Assembly (NCBI RefSeq): GCF_030209755.1
Contig: NZ_JARVRH010000020.1
Span: forward strand, 62,001 to 126,000
DNA: 64,000 nt
Source: Arthrobacter sp. efr-133-TYG-118
Lineage (GTDB): Bacteria; Actinomycetota; Actinomycetes; Actinomycetales; Micrococcaceae
Reading direction: 5' to 3'
The notes under the pieces are model-generated. The model was given only the letters and a program-made list of their open reading frames with translations, did no database searches and was not told the origin of the DNA. Position numbers and translations under genes: made by a program. Position 1 is the stretch's first letter. The number at the start of each line of letters is the position of its first letter. Below are positions 1 to 7,346 of this stretch, piece after piece.

Positions 1-1
1 G

Positions 2-421
2 ATGTCATTGGGCGCCGCAATCGGGCTGTTGCGTTTCCCGGACCTGATGAGCCGCATGCACGCAGCTACCAAGCCGCAAGTTCTGGGGCTGTTCCTCGTC
101 TTGGCGGCCATCGGGCTGCAGATGCGCGAATGGTGGGTATGGCCGATCCTGGCAGTCGCCTGGATTTTCCAACTGCTGACCGTGCCCGTGTCCGCACACA
201 TGGTGGGCCGCGCAGGCTACCGCACCAAGCACCTCCACCCCGAGTTGCTCAGCACCGACGAACTCGAGGCCGTGGTGCTGCGGGCTGCCGGTCAACGGGC
301 CGCGGAGAAAGCCCAAGAAGCGGAGTCGGCAATGCCCCACACCGGGAAGGCCCGGAACGGCGGGAACGCCCGGAACGGCGGGAACGGCGGGAACGCCCGG
401 AACGGCGGGCCGTCAGCCTAG
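2..421 (+). CDS. mnhG: Na+/H+ antiporter subunit G (MnhG/MrpG), 5' end missing
   Basis: Small membrane subunit of the multi-subunit Mrp/Mnh monovalent cation/proton antiporter. The family signature GLLRFPDLMSRMHAATKPQ is present at residues 8-26, followed by two hydrophobic segments (about 27-41 and 46-65). Homologues start roughly 18-20 residues earlier, so the true start and the rest of the mnh operon lie left of the window; the ATG at position 2 is probably internal. The last ~30 residues are an odd hydrophilic tail made of ARNGG/NGGN repeats encoded by a GC-rich DNA repeat. The stop overlaps the stop of the convergent DUF4235 gene by four bases. Family identity is clear from the motif; the tail function is unknown. 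Confidence 0.85.
   Translation: MSLGAAIGLLRFPDLMSRMHAATKPQVLGLFLVLAAIGLQMREWWVWPILAVAWIFQLLTVPVSAHMVGRAGYRTKHLHPELLSTDELEAVVLRAAGQRAAEKAQEAESAMPHTGKARNGGNARNGGNGGNARNGGPSA
351..412 (+). repeat. Short tandem repeats in the mnhG tail
   Basis: Units of about 10-16 bases built on CGGAACGGCGGGAACG, some with an extra CC, are repeated without interruption of the reading frame. They encode the RNGGN-rich C-terminus of MnhG. Repeats of this kind can change copy number by slippage, so the tail length may vary between strains. Confidence 0.7.
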
Positions 422-678
422 ACGATGTCCTGCGTCTTCGAGAAGCGCGAGATGGCGCGCTGGGTGCTGCGGCTTGCGAAAACCTGGATGACGGCGCTGA
501 CAGTCGCCGAAATCAGGGCGAAGGTCAGTGCCGAGCGCAGGCTTGCCTCCATGTCATCGTGACCCTTGGGAGGCTTCTTGCCTGTGGACTTTTCCCACAA
601 CGCATTGACGAGCTTGGTGCCGACAAAGCCTGCGCCGATGCTCACGCCAGTGCCGAGCAGTTTGATGAGGAGGTTCAT
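418..678 (-). CDS. DUF4235 family small membrane protein
   Basis: An 86-residue protein with an N-terminal glycine-rich hydrophobic segment (about 5-28, including GTGVSIGAGFVGTKLVNALW), a basic linker with KSTGKKPP, and a second hydrophobic segment (about 46-67). Length and pattern match DUF4235, a small actinobacterial membrane protein family of unknown function. An AAGGAG ribosome site lies 7 bases before the ATG. It is convergent with mnhG (stops overlap) and lies downstream of, and in the same direction as, the Nudix gene. No function can be assigned. Confidence 0.7.
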   Translation of the reverse strand: MNLLIKLLGTGVSIGAGFVGTKLVNALWEKSTGKKPPKGHDDMEASLRSALTFALISATVSAVIQVFASRSTQRAISRFSKTQDIV

Positions 679-729
679 TCCGGGACTCCTTGCGGGAGGA
701 AACAGGACCGTCCCCAGCCTAACCCCACT

Positions 730-1476
730 TCAGGGCAGTTCCGGAGCAACGGATGGCGGTTGGCGCCTCAGCCGGAAGAACTCCTCCAAGGCTCCAGGCT
801 TTGGACGGACGGGCACGATGTCACGGTCCTCTGCCAGTATCGCTTCCACCGTGCCGAGGGCGAGGAGCTCATCCAGCAGCGCCAGCGTCGGTGGCATGAG
901 CTTGAGGGTTCCGGTGGCTTCGGCGTCCAGGATTCCGCGGACCGGCATCCACGAGGACGATGACGCTTCCGTGGTTTGGTGCTTTGGTTCGGCACCGGAA
1001 AGCGGGCAGGCGAGGTAGAAGTATGTGTCGAAGCGCTTGGGCTGGTCTGCCGGGGTGACCCAGTTCGCCCACGGGCGGAGGGTGGCGGCGTCGAGCTTCA
1101 GCCCGGCCTCTTCAAACACCTCGCGCTGCGCGGCCGCCAGTACCCGGCCTGCGTTGAACCGGGCGGAAGAAGGCTCGACGGCGATGCTGCTCCGGTGCCA
1201 TGCGGAGGCGTGCCGCTCGACGACGTCGTCCGCGAAGTCCCAGCCGGAGCTGTCCGCCTGGTCCACTCGTCCCCCGGGGAAGACGACCATGCCGGCGGCG
1301 AAATCCATCGTGTCCACCCGGTGCTGGACGAACACTTCCAGGCCGCGCCCGGCATCCGCGGGTATCTCCGGGCCTGCTGAAGCCGTGTGGCCGGGCGCCT
1401 CGCGGATCAGGATCACGCTCGCGGCGAGCCTAGGTGAGGCCACCGTGGTGCTGTTCGCTTCGCCAATGCCTGCCAA
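730..1476 (-). CDS. Nudix hydrolase
   Basis: A 248-residue member of the Nudix superfamily, which hydrolyses nucleoside diphosphates linked to another moiety. FPGGRVD near residues 66-72 and the acidic Nudix helix with AQREVFEEAG near 115-124 provide the expected Mg2+-binding glutamates, although the box is spread out by a long insert, as in actinobacterial NUDT19-like members. The N-terminal LAASVILIRE strand and the later WANWVTPADQPKRFDTYFY segment also fit that subgroup, which includes CoA/acyl-CoA diphosphatases. The substrate cannot be told from sequence. The upstream region carries repeat copy 1 and, on the other strand, the TPP riboswitch. Confidence 0.8.
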   Translation of the reverse strand: MAGIGEANSTTVASPRLAASVILIREAPGHTASAGPEIPADAGRGLEVFVQHRVDTMDFAAGMVVFPGGRVDQADSSGWDFADDVVERHASAWHRSSIAVEPSSARFNAGRVLAAAQREVFEEAGLKLDAATLRPWANWVTPADQPKRFDTYFYLACPLSGAEPKHQTTEASSSSWMPVRGILDAEATGTLKLMPPTLALLDELLALGTVEAILAEDRDIVPVRPKPGALEEFFRLRRQPPSVAPELP

Positions 1477-1505
1477 GACCGCTCCTTTGCCCCGCTTGCT
1501 GTGTC

Positions 1506-1601
1506 ACATTCTGCTGGATCATTCTCCCAGTTTCTGCGACCACCCGCGCCATTCCGGGCCGGCCTGGGCTCACCCGGCGAATGATCCAGCAGAATCCGTC
1601 G
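1506..1601 (+). repeat. ~97-bp palindromic repeat, copy 1
   Basis: Perfect 17-bp inverted repeat: ATTCTGCTGGATCATTC at 1508-1524 and GAATGATCCAGCAGAAT at 1579-1595, with a GC-rich centre. Like the other two copies (7206-7302, 8243-8339) it is preceded by AC and followed by CCGTCG, so the element is oriented. It sits in the divergent gap between the Nudix gene and the TPP riboswitch. It resembles a REP or MITE-type non-coding element; no coding capacity is evident. Confidence 0.85.
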
Positions 1602-1675
1602 TTACGCGTTCCGGCACAGCGCCCGCAACCCCGCCAAGGTGTAAACTGAACCACGCCCAAAAGGGTGGATTGATA

Positions 1676-1795
1676 ACGACAGGGGAGCGCCGCCGTCGGG
1701 CTCGCAGCAATGCGGTACGGAGGACGGGCGCTGAGAGTGCGGACAGCCGCAGACCCTCGAACCTGATCCGGCTAGTACCGGCGCAAGGGAGTCGA
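1676..1795 (+). promoter_or_regulatory. TPP riboswitch (THI element)
   Basis: The conserved thiamine-pyrophosphate aptamer core is readable: GGGGAGC near 1682-1688, GCTGAGAGTGC near 1730-1740, and ACCCTCGAACCTGATC at about 1753-1768, then the GCTAGTACCGGCG helix and the closing AAGGGAGTCG. CGAC at 1677-1680 can pair with GTCG at 1791-1794 to close P1. An extended P3-type arm lies between 1690 and 1730. The riboswitch lies 87 bases before ykoE and presumably lowers expression of the transporter when TPP is high. Confidence 0.93.
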
Positions 1796-1857
1796 GTTCT
1801 CATAGTGTCCGGACCGGCGCGGCGGAAGCCGCTCGCAGGAAACCGGAAACACTTTCC

Positions 1858-1876
1858 CCTCCTGTTCCTCAGGAGG
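1858..1876 (+). promoter_or_regulatory. Hairpin sequestering the ykoE ribosome-binding site
   Basis: CCTCCTG (1858-1864), a five-base loop, then CAGGAGG (1870-1876) form a perfect 7-bp stem. The right arm is the Shine-Dalgarno sequence of ykoE (AGGAGG, 5 bases before the ATG). This is a likely expression platform for the upstream TPP riboswitch acting on translation; there is no terminator-like U-tract. Confidence 0.75.
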
Positions 1877-1881
1877 ACAAA

Positions 1882-2511
1882 ATGACTGGTATTTCTGCAA
1901 AGCCGGGCCTCACCAAGCCTGGTTACAACTGGCGCGTCGTGGACATCGTCGTGGCGGCACTGATCTCGATCGCCGGTGGCGTGATCTTCTGGGCATGGGA
2001 CCAGATGGCTCTGGTTGCCACGCCCATGTCCGCCGGATACCCGCCCCTGAGCGGCCTGATCGCGGGCGGGTGGATGATTCCGGCAGTGCTGGGCATGCTC
2101 ATTGTCCGCAAGCCCGGTGCGGCGATTTTCTGCGAGACCGTTGCCGCCACCAGTGAACTCATCATGGGTTCGCAGTACGGCACCACGGTCCTGATCTCAG
2201 GCCTGCTCCAGGGCCTCGGCGCGGAACTCATCTTCCTGGCCTTCATGTACAAGAAGTTCAACTTGCCGGTGTCCCTGCTGGCCGGTGCCGGCGCGGGCCT
2301 GTTCTGCGGTCTGAACGACTCCTTCCTGCCGTGGGGCTGGAACATCGCCTACGAACCGGTCGACAAGCTCGCGTACATCGTGTTCTGCACGATCTCCGGT
2401 GCCGTCATTGCCGGAGCCCTGTCCTGGATCGCGACCCGCGGCCTGGCCAAGACCGGTGTCCTGAGTGCGTTCGCGTCCCGCAAGGCCGCCTCGGAGCCTG
2501 TCTTTTCCTGA
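1882..2511 (+). CDS. ykoE: ECF transporter S component, YkoE family
   Basis: A 209-residue integral membrane protein with about five to six hydrophobic segments, matching the YkoE substrate-binding (S) subunit of energy-coupling-factor transporters for thiamine or its pyrimidine precursor. Signature-like stretches include FWAWDQMALVATP, GGWMIPAVLGMLIVRKPGAA and ETVAATSELIMGS. An excellent SD (AGGAGG) precedes the ATG but is held in a hairpin. The gene is first in ykoE-ykoD-ykoC, with stop/start overlaps, and is under a TPP riboswitch, which makes a thiamine-related substrate nearly certain. Confidence 0.92.
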   Translation: MTGISAKPGLTKPGYNWRVVDIVVAALISIAGGVIFWAWDQMALVATPMSAGYPPLSGLIAGGWMIPAVLGMLIVRKPGAAIFCETVAATSELIMGSQYGTTVLISGLLQGLGAELIFLAFMYKKFNLPVSLLAGAGAGLFCGLNDSFLPWGWNIAYEPVDKLAYIVFCTISGAVIAGALSWIATRGLAKTGVLSAFASRKAASEPVFS

Positions 2512-4127
2512 TGCCCAGTCCTGATTCCGGCACCCCTGCTGTGGTGCGACCCGCCGCCATTTCCGCGCAAGGCTGGGGCTGGCGGCACGCTGGCCGCACC
2601 ACGCAGGCCATCCACGCCCTCGACCTGGACATCCGTCGAGGGGAGCGTGTGCTCCTGCTCGGCCCCTCGGGCGCGGGCAAGTCGACTTTCCTGCATGCCC
2701 TGGCGGGCGTGCTGGGCGAGGAAGGTGACGACGCCGACGAGACCGGCTCGTTGCTGGTGGACGGCGTTTCGCCGAAGGCCCAGCGGGGCCGTGCCGGACT
2801 CATGCAGCAGGACCCCGAAACCCAGGTGGTGCTTTCGCGGCTGGGCGACGACGTCGCGTTCGGCGCCGAGAACCTTTGCGTGCCGCGGGAAGAGATCTGG
2901 AAGCGGGTCCATGAAGCGCTCGACGACGTCGGGCTGCGGAATAGTGCCAGCGGCAACTTTGCGCTCGACCACCCGACGTCGGCCCTCTCGGGCGGACAGA
3001 AACAGCGCCTTGCTCTGGCCGGGATCCTGGCGATGCGGCCTGGCTTGATCCTCTTGGACGAGCCGACCGCCAACCTTGACCCGGCCGGCGTGCTGGAGGT
3101 CCGCGATGCCGTGGGCCGCTGCCTGGACAAGACAGGAGCCACCTTGGTGGTGGTGGAGCATCGGGTCTCGGTCTGGAAAGACCTCGTGGACCGGATCGTG
3201 GTCCTCCAGCCGGGCAGCTCGTCCGCCCCGGGAGGGTCGACTCCAGGCGTGCTCCTGGACGGCGATCCGGACACCGTTCTGGCGCAAGCAAGGGACATGC
3301 TCACTGCTGCAGGCGTCTGGGTGCCCGGGTACGTGCCGGCCACCCGGCCACGTTCCGGAACAGCGGCCGGCTCGGGAACAGCCGCAGGCCCCGGGGCGGG
3401 GAGCGGGGGAGAGCTGCTGCTCGCCACCCAGGAGCTCGCGGTGTCACGCGAACGGCCGCGGCGCCGGGGGTTCAAAACCATCCCGCCCCTTCCTGTGCAG
3501 GCCGGACTCGACGCTGAAGTATTCGCCGGGCAGGCTCTCACTATCACGGGCCCCAACGGCGCCGGAAAGTCGACCTTCGCTTTGACACTCGCGGGCCTGT
3601 TGGCGCCGGTGTCCGGCACGGTGACTGCCGCCGTCGGGCTCAGTGACGGCGCCGGCACCGACCCGTTCAAGTGGAAGGCCCAGCAGCTGATCTCCCGCAT
3701 CGGGACCGTGTTCCAAGAGCCTGAACATCAGTTCGTCACCGGCCGCGTGCTCGACGAGCTCATGTTCGGCCCCAAGCACCTTGGCCACGGCGAGGATCGC
3801 GTGGACGAGTTGCTGGAGCGGTTGCGCCTGGGGCATCTCGTGGACGCCAATCCGTACACGCTCTCCGGGGGCGAAAAGCGGCGGCTATCCGTGGCCACGG
3901 TGCTCGCCGCCCACCCCCGCGTCCTGGTGCTGGACGAACCGACCTTCGGCCAGGACGCGAACACTTGGGCCGAGCTTGCGTCGTTCCTGTCCGAACTGCT
4001 CGACGCCGGAACATCCGTGGTTTCCGTGACCCACGACCAGGAATTCAGCTCTGTCCTGGGCGGCACCGAGATGCGGCTCGAGCCCTCGTTCCAAGGCGGG
4101 GCCCGGCAGGAAGCGGGTGCGGCATGA
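2511..4127 (+). CDS. ykoD: ECF transporter duplicated ATPase, YkoD-like
   Basis: A 538-residue energy-coupling ATPase with two ABC domains in one chain. Domain 1: Walker A GPSGAGKST at residues 51-59, signature LSGGQKQR, Walker B ILLDEPTANLDP. Domain 2: Walker A GPNGAGKST, signature LSGGEKRR, Walker B LVLDEPTFGQD. A Gly/Ala/Ser-rich linker separates them. It powers uptake by YkoE together with the YkoC coupling subunit. The ATG overlaps the ykoE stop by one base (TGATG), so translation is probably coupled; longer in-frame extensions upstream lie inside ykoE and were not used. Confidence 0.93.
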   Translation: MPSPDSGTPAVVRPAAISAQGWGWRHAGRTTQAIHALDLDIRRGERVLLLGPSGAGKSTFLHALAGVLGEEGDDADETGSLLVDGVSPKAQRGRAGLMQQDPETQVVLSRLGDDVAFGAENLCVPREEIWKRVHEALDDVGLRNSASGNFALDHPTSALSGGQKQRLALAGILAMRPGLILLDEPTANLDPAGVLEVRDAVGRCLDKTGATLVVVEHRVSVWKDLVDRIVVLQPGSSSAPGGSTPGVLLDGDPDTVLAQARDMLTAAGVWVPGYVPATRPRSGTAAGSGTAAGPGAGSGGELLLATQELAVSRERPRRRGFKTIPPLPVQAGLDAEVFAGQALTITGPNGAGKSTFALTLAGLLAPVSGTVTAAVGLSDGAGTDPFKWKAQQLISRIGTVFQEPEHQFVTGRVLDELMFGPKHLGHGEDRVDELLERLRLGHLVDANPYTLSGGEKRRLSVATVLAAHPRVLVLDEPTFGQDANTWAELASFLSELLDAGTSVVSVTHDQEFSSVLGGTEMRLEPSFQGGARQEAGAA

Positions 4128-4927
4128 GGGAAACCCTGACCCTGCGCGGCAATAATGCCCTCCTGACACGCGCGAACCCGCTGGCCAAGTTCGTCTCCGT
4201 CTTTCTGATCACCTTGGTGTTGGCGTTGTCCATCGACATGGTTTCCGCCTCGACGGCGCTTCTCGGCGAACTGGCGCTGTTCCCCCTCGCGGGGCTCACC
4301 GTGCGCTTGCTGTGGCAGCGCGGCTGGCCCCTGATCATCGCGGCAGCGCTTGGCGGCTGGAGCACCGCGATCCTGTCGGCCGACAGCGGGAGGATACTGC
4401 TCGACGTCGGGATCTGGTCGATCAGCGAAGGCTCGCTGCAGCTGGGACTCGGGTTCATGCTGCGCGGCTTGGCGATCGCGTTGCCGGCCATCCTCCTGAT
4501 GAGCTGCACCGACCCCACCGACCTCGCGGACGCCTTGGCGCAGAAGGCGAAACTGCCGCACCGTTTTGTCCTGGGCACCTTGGCCGCGCTGCGGCTCGTG
4601 GGGCTCATGGCGGAGGAGTGGCAGACCATCGGCATGGCACGGCGCGCGCGGGGTGTCGGCTCGCACGGGAGCCCGCCGCAACGCTTCAAGGCCATGCTCG
4701 GCCAAAGCTTCGGGCTACTGGTCCAGGCGATCCGTCGGGCGTCCCGCTTGGCTGTGACCATGGAGGCGCGCGGCTTCGGCGGCGGACGGCGGACCTGGGC
4801 ACGCGAATCCACCTACAGTCGCCTGGACCTTTGGGTTCTGGCTGGCGGGTTGTTCATCGCAGCCGCAGCCGTTCTGGCCGCTCAATGGGCAGGAACCTGG
4901 CACTTCGTCTGGCTGAAGCAGGGTTAG
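4124..4927 (+). CDS. ykoC: ECF transporter transmembrane coupling protein, YkoC-like
   Basis: A 267-residue membrane protein of the CbiQ/EcfT family, the scaffold linking the S component to the ATPase. Several hydrophobic segments and the cytosolic coupling motif region with MARRARGVGS (about 172-181) and a second MEARGFGGG motif match the family's two Ala-Arg-Gly boxes. The ATG overlaps the ykoD stop (ATGA). It is the last gene of the TPP-regulated operon and converges on the GNAT gene. Confidence 0.9.
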   Translation: MRETLTLRGNNALLTRANPLAKFVSVFLITLVLALSIDMVSASTALLGELALFPLAGLTVRLLWQRGWPLIIAAALGGWSTAILSADSGRILLDVGIWSISEGSLQLGLGFMLRGLAIALPAILLMSCTDPTDLADALAQKAKLPHRFVLGTLAALRLVGLMAEEWQTIGMARRARGVGSHGSPPQRFKAMLGQSFGLLVQAIRRASRLAVTMEARGFGGGRRTWARESTYSRLDLWVLAGGLFIAAAAVLAAQWAGTWHFVWLKQG

Positions 4928-4943
4928 AGCAGGGCTGGCTTGT

Positions 4944-5537
4944 TTACGGGAGTGGTCCACTGCGGCGTGCCCGCATCAGAATGCCTACGCCGCCGTCGAA
5001 TGTTGTGGTGTGGAAACTCGACGCCCTGGCGACTTCCACGAAGCCCCACCGCCGATGCAACTCGATCGACGCGACGTTGGACGCGTTGACGACGTACCAG
5101 GCTTCCGGAGCGCGTTGCCATATCCAATCCAGTCGGGCTTGGGTCAGGGCCGTGCCGATGCCGCCGCGTCGATGTTCCGGCCGCACGGTGACCCCGCCCA
5201 GATAGTGCCCCTCGGGGGCGGCACCGTCGTCGTGATCCCAAAAATGGGTCTTCCCCCATCCGAGAAGGCTCCCGGCGCCGGACGTTCCGTGGGCGGAAGC
5301 GACCACCACCAGGCGGCCGTCGTCGTCGATGGCTGCCGCCAACCGTGCGGCGTCCGGAAGGGAACGTGCCGCTTGGGCCTCGACGTCGAGAATGTCGGCG
5401 ACCTCGCTGCGCTTGGCCGGGCGGACTTCAGCCGTGGGTCCTGTGCTCACGAAACTCGAGGCGGCGTCTGGCGCATCGCTGGCGGGTTCATTCGAGAGAG
5501 CCTTTCGCAGAGGGTGCGAGCTGTCAACCCTTGGCAA
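4944..5537 (-). CDS. GNAT family N-acetyltransferase
   Basis: A member of the GCN5-related acetyltransferases. The acetyl-CoA binding motif VRPEHRRGGIGTALT (around residues 120-134) is well conserved, followed by NASNVASIELHRRWGF typical of the C-terminal core. The substrate cannot be inferred. The longest frame starts at a TTG (5537) and gives 197 residues, but the first ~30 are low-complexity; the GTG at 5450 is a plausible alternative. It is divergent from the HTH-MurA gene across a short regulatory gap. Confidence 0.8.
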   Translation of the reverse strand: MPRVDSSHPLRKALSNEPASDAPDAASSFVSTGPTAEVRPAKRSEVADILDVEAQAARSLPDAARLAAAIDDDGRLVVVASAHGTSGAGSLLGWGKTHFWDHDDGAAPEGHYLGGVTVRPEHRRGGIGTALTQARLDWIWQRAPEAWYVVNASNVASIELHRRWGFVEVARASSFHTTTFDGGVGILMRARRSGPLP

Positions 5538-5546
5538 TATGCATAT

Positions 5547-5568
5547 CGCACGAGACGACTATCGTGCG
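5547..5568. promoter_or_regulatory. Inverted repeat in the GNAT/HTH-MurA divergent gap
   Basis: CGCACGA (5547-5553) and TCGTGCG (5562-5568) are perfect 7-bp arms separated by 8 bases. The position between divergent genes, one of which carries its own helix-turn-helix, makes this a candidate operator for autoregulation. This is inference from position and symmetry only. Confidence 0.4.
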
Positions 5569-5632
5569 GCAAACTTGGCGTGTTGCATCACAGAACCACC
5601 GAACGTTAGACCATCTGTGATATTTTTTGCTC

Positions 5633-7156
5633 ATGACGCAACCGACTGCCGAACATGTAGGTCTCCTTCTTCGCGACGCCCGCGGCGAAAAGGGCTGGAC
5701 ACAGGGACAGCTCGCTTCGGAACTGGGTACCAGCCAAAGCGCCATTGCCAGAATGGAACAGGGCAAGCAGAATCTCAGCCTCCGCATGATCGAGCGCCTT
5801 GAGTCGATTTTCGGGCGAACCATCGTCAAAGTCGGCAAACGGCAGATGACCCACCTGCGCGTAGAGGGCGGACGCACGCTCTCCGGCTCCGTGGACGTCA
5901 ACAGCAGCAAGAATGCCGGCGTCGCACTGCTTTGCGCGAGCCTCATCAATCGCGGCACCACCACCTTGCGCCGGCTCGCCCGGATCGAAGAAGTCAACCG
6001 GATCGTCGAGGTATTGACCTCCATCGGTGTCGAGTGCACATGGCTGAACGGCAACGATCTGCGCATCCGCCGCCCGGAGACCCTGGACCTCGCCTCCATG
6101 GACGTGGAGGCCGCGCGCCGCACCCGCAGCGTCATCATGCTGCTGGGCCCCCTCCTCGACGAGGCGGCCTCGTATCAATTGCCCTACGCCGGCGGTTGCG
6201 ATCTTGGGACTCGAACCGTGGAACCGCACATGCAGGCGTTGCGGCAGTTCGGACTCTCGGTGGAGGCCAAGTCCGGCTTCTATTCCGTGCAGGCCCCACC
6301 GGCCGACGGCGACCACCGCACCTTTGTCCTCACGGAGCGCGGTGACACCGTGACTGAGAACGCCATCATGGCCGCCGCGCACCGCAGCGGTACCACCGTG
6401 ATCCGCAATGCCAGCCCCAATTACATGGTGCAGGACCTCTGTTTCTACCTGCAGGGGCTCGGCGTGGTGATCGACGGCATCGGGACAACCACCCTGAAGA
6501 TCACGGGTCGCCCGGCGATCGACGTCGACATTGAGTACTTCCCGTCCGAAGACCCGATCGAAGCCATGAGCCTCATCACAGCGGGCATCGTGACCAACTC
6601 GGAGGTCACCATCTGCCGGGTCCCCATCGAGTTCATGGAGATCGAACTGGCCACGCTTGAGCAGATGGGCCAGCAGCTCGACATCTCCGGCGAGTACTTT
6701 GCTCGCAACGGACGGACGCGCTTGGTGGATGTCACCACCAAACCATCACGGTTGCGTGCCCCGGAGGACAAGATCCATCCGATGCCGTTCCCCGGGTTGA
6801 ACATCGACAACTTGCCGTTCTTCGCGGTCATCGCCGGCAACGCCGAGGGTCAGACCATGATCCACGACTGGGTCTACGAGAACCGGGCGATCTACTTGAC
6901 CGAGCTCAACAAGCTTGGCGCCCAGGTGCAACTGCTCGATCCGCACCGCATCTACGTCAATGGCCCCACCAAATGGCGCGGCGCGGAAGTCGGATGCCCT
7001 CCGGCACTCCGACCCGCCGCGTGCCTGCTCTTGGCTATGTTGGCGGCCCGCGGCACGTCCGAGTTGCGTAACATCTACGTGATTGAGCGCGGATACGAGG
7101 ACCTGGCGGAGCGGCTCAACACCATTGGCGCCAAGATCGAGTACTTCCAGGACTGA
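5633..7156 (+). CDS. HTH-XRE domain fused to MurA-like enolpyruvyl transferase
   Basis: A 507-residue fusion. Residues ~8-62 are a Cro/C1-type helix-turn-helix (GWTQGQLASELGTSQSAIAR, then RMEQG). Residues ~75-507 are a UDP-GlcNAc 1-carboxyvinyltransferase (MurA) of the EPSP-synthase fold, the first committed step of peptidoglycan precursor synthesis. SSKNAGVALL keeps the conserved Lys-Asn, and AGGCDLGTR at 187-195 keeps the catalytic cysteine (C189), which also predicts fosfomycin sensitivity at that residue. ATG 5633 was preferred over the upstream TTG at 5627. Similar fusions occur in other actinobacteria. It may be a second MurA or a substrate-sensing regulator; catalysis is inferred. Confidence 0.85.
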   Translation: MTQPTAEHVGLLLRDARGEKGWTQGQLASELGTSQSAIARMEQGKQNLSLRMIERLESIFGRTIVKVGKRQMTHLRVEGGRTLSGSVDVNSSKNAGVALLCASLINRGTTTLRRLARIEEVNRIVEVLTSIGVECTWLNGNDLRIRRPETLDLASMDVEAARRTRSVIMLLGPLLDEAASYQLPYAGGCDLGTRTVEPHMQALRQFGLSVEAKSGFYSVQAPPADGDHRTFVLTERGDTVTENAIMAAAHRSGTTVIRNASPNYMVQDLCFYLQGLGVVIDGIGTTTLKITGRPAIDVDIEYFPSEDPIEAMSLITAGIVTNSEVTICRVPIEFMEIELATLEQMGQQLDISGEYFARNGRTRLVDVTTKPSRLRAPEDKIHPMPFPGLNIDNLPFFAVIAGNAEGQTMIHDWVYENRAIYLTELNKLGAQVQLLDPHRIYVNGPTKWRGAEVGCPPALRPAACLLLAMLAARGTSELRNIYVIERGYEDLAERLNTIGAKIEYFQD

Positions 7157-7205
7157 GTACGTCGGATTTCAGGGCCGGACTCGACTCCGCGCGTTGCGAA
7201 TCGGA

Positions 7206-7302
7206 ACATTCTGCTGGATCATCCGGGCCCGGCACGCGCTGGCGCCCGGAAAACTGTGGGTGCGCCTTCGGCAAGCTGGCGATGATCCAGCAGAATCCAT
7301 CG
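7206..7302 (+). repeat. ~97-bp palindromic repeat, copy 2
   Basis: ATTCTGCTGGATCATC at 7208-7223 and GATGATCCAGCAGAAT at 7281-7296 form a perfect 16-bp inverted repeat; flanked by AC on the left and CCATCG on the right, as in copy 1. The interior shares CCGGAAAA and following G/C blocks with copy 3. It lies between the HTH-MurA stop and the DUF559 stop. Confidence 0.85.
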
Positions 7303-7346
7303 CTCCAGTCACGGCCGCCCGTTGTTCTAGGGCTGGGATGGCTTGT

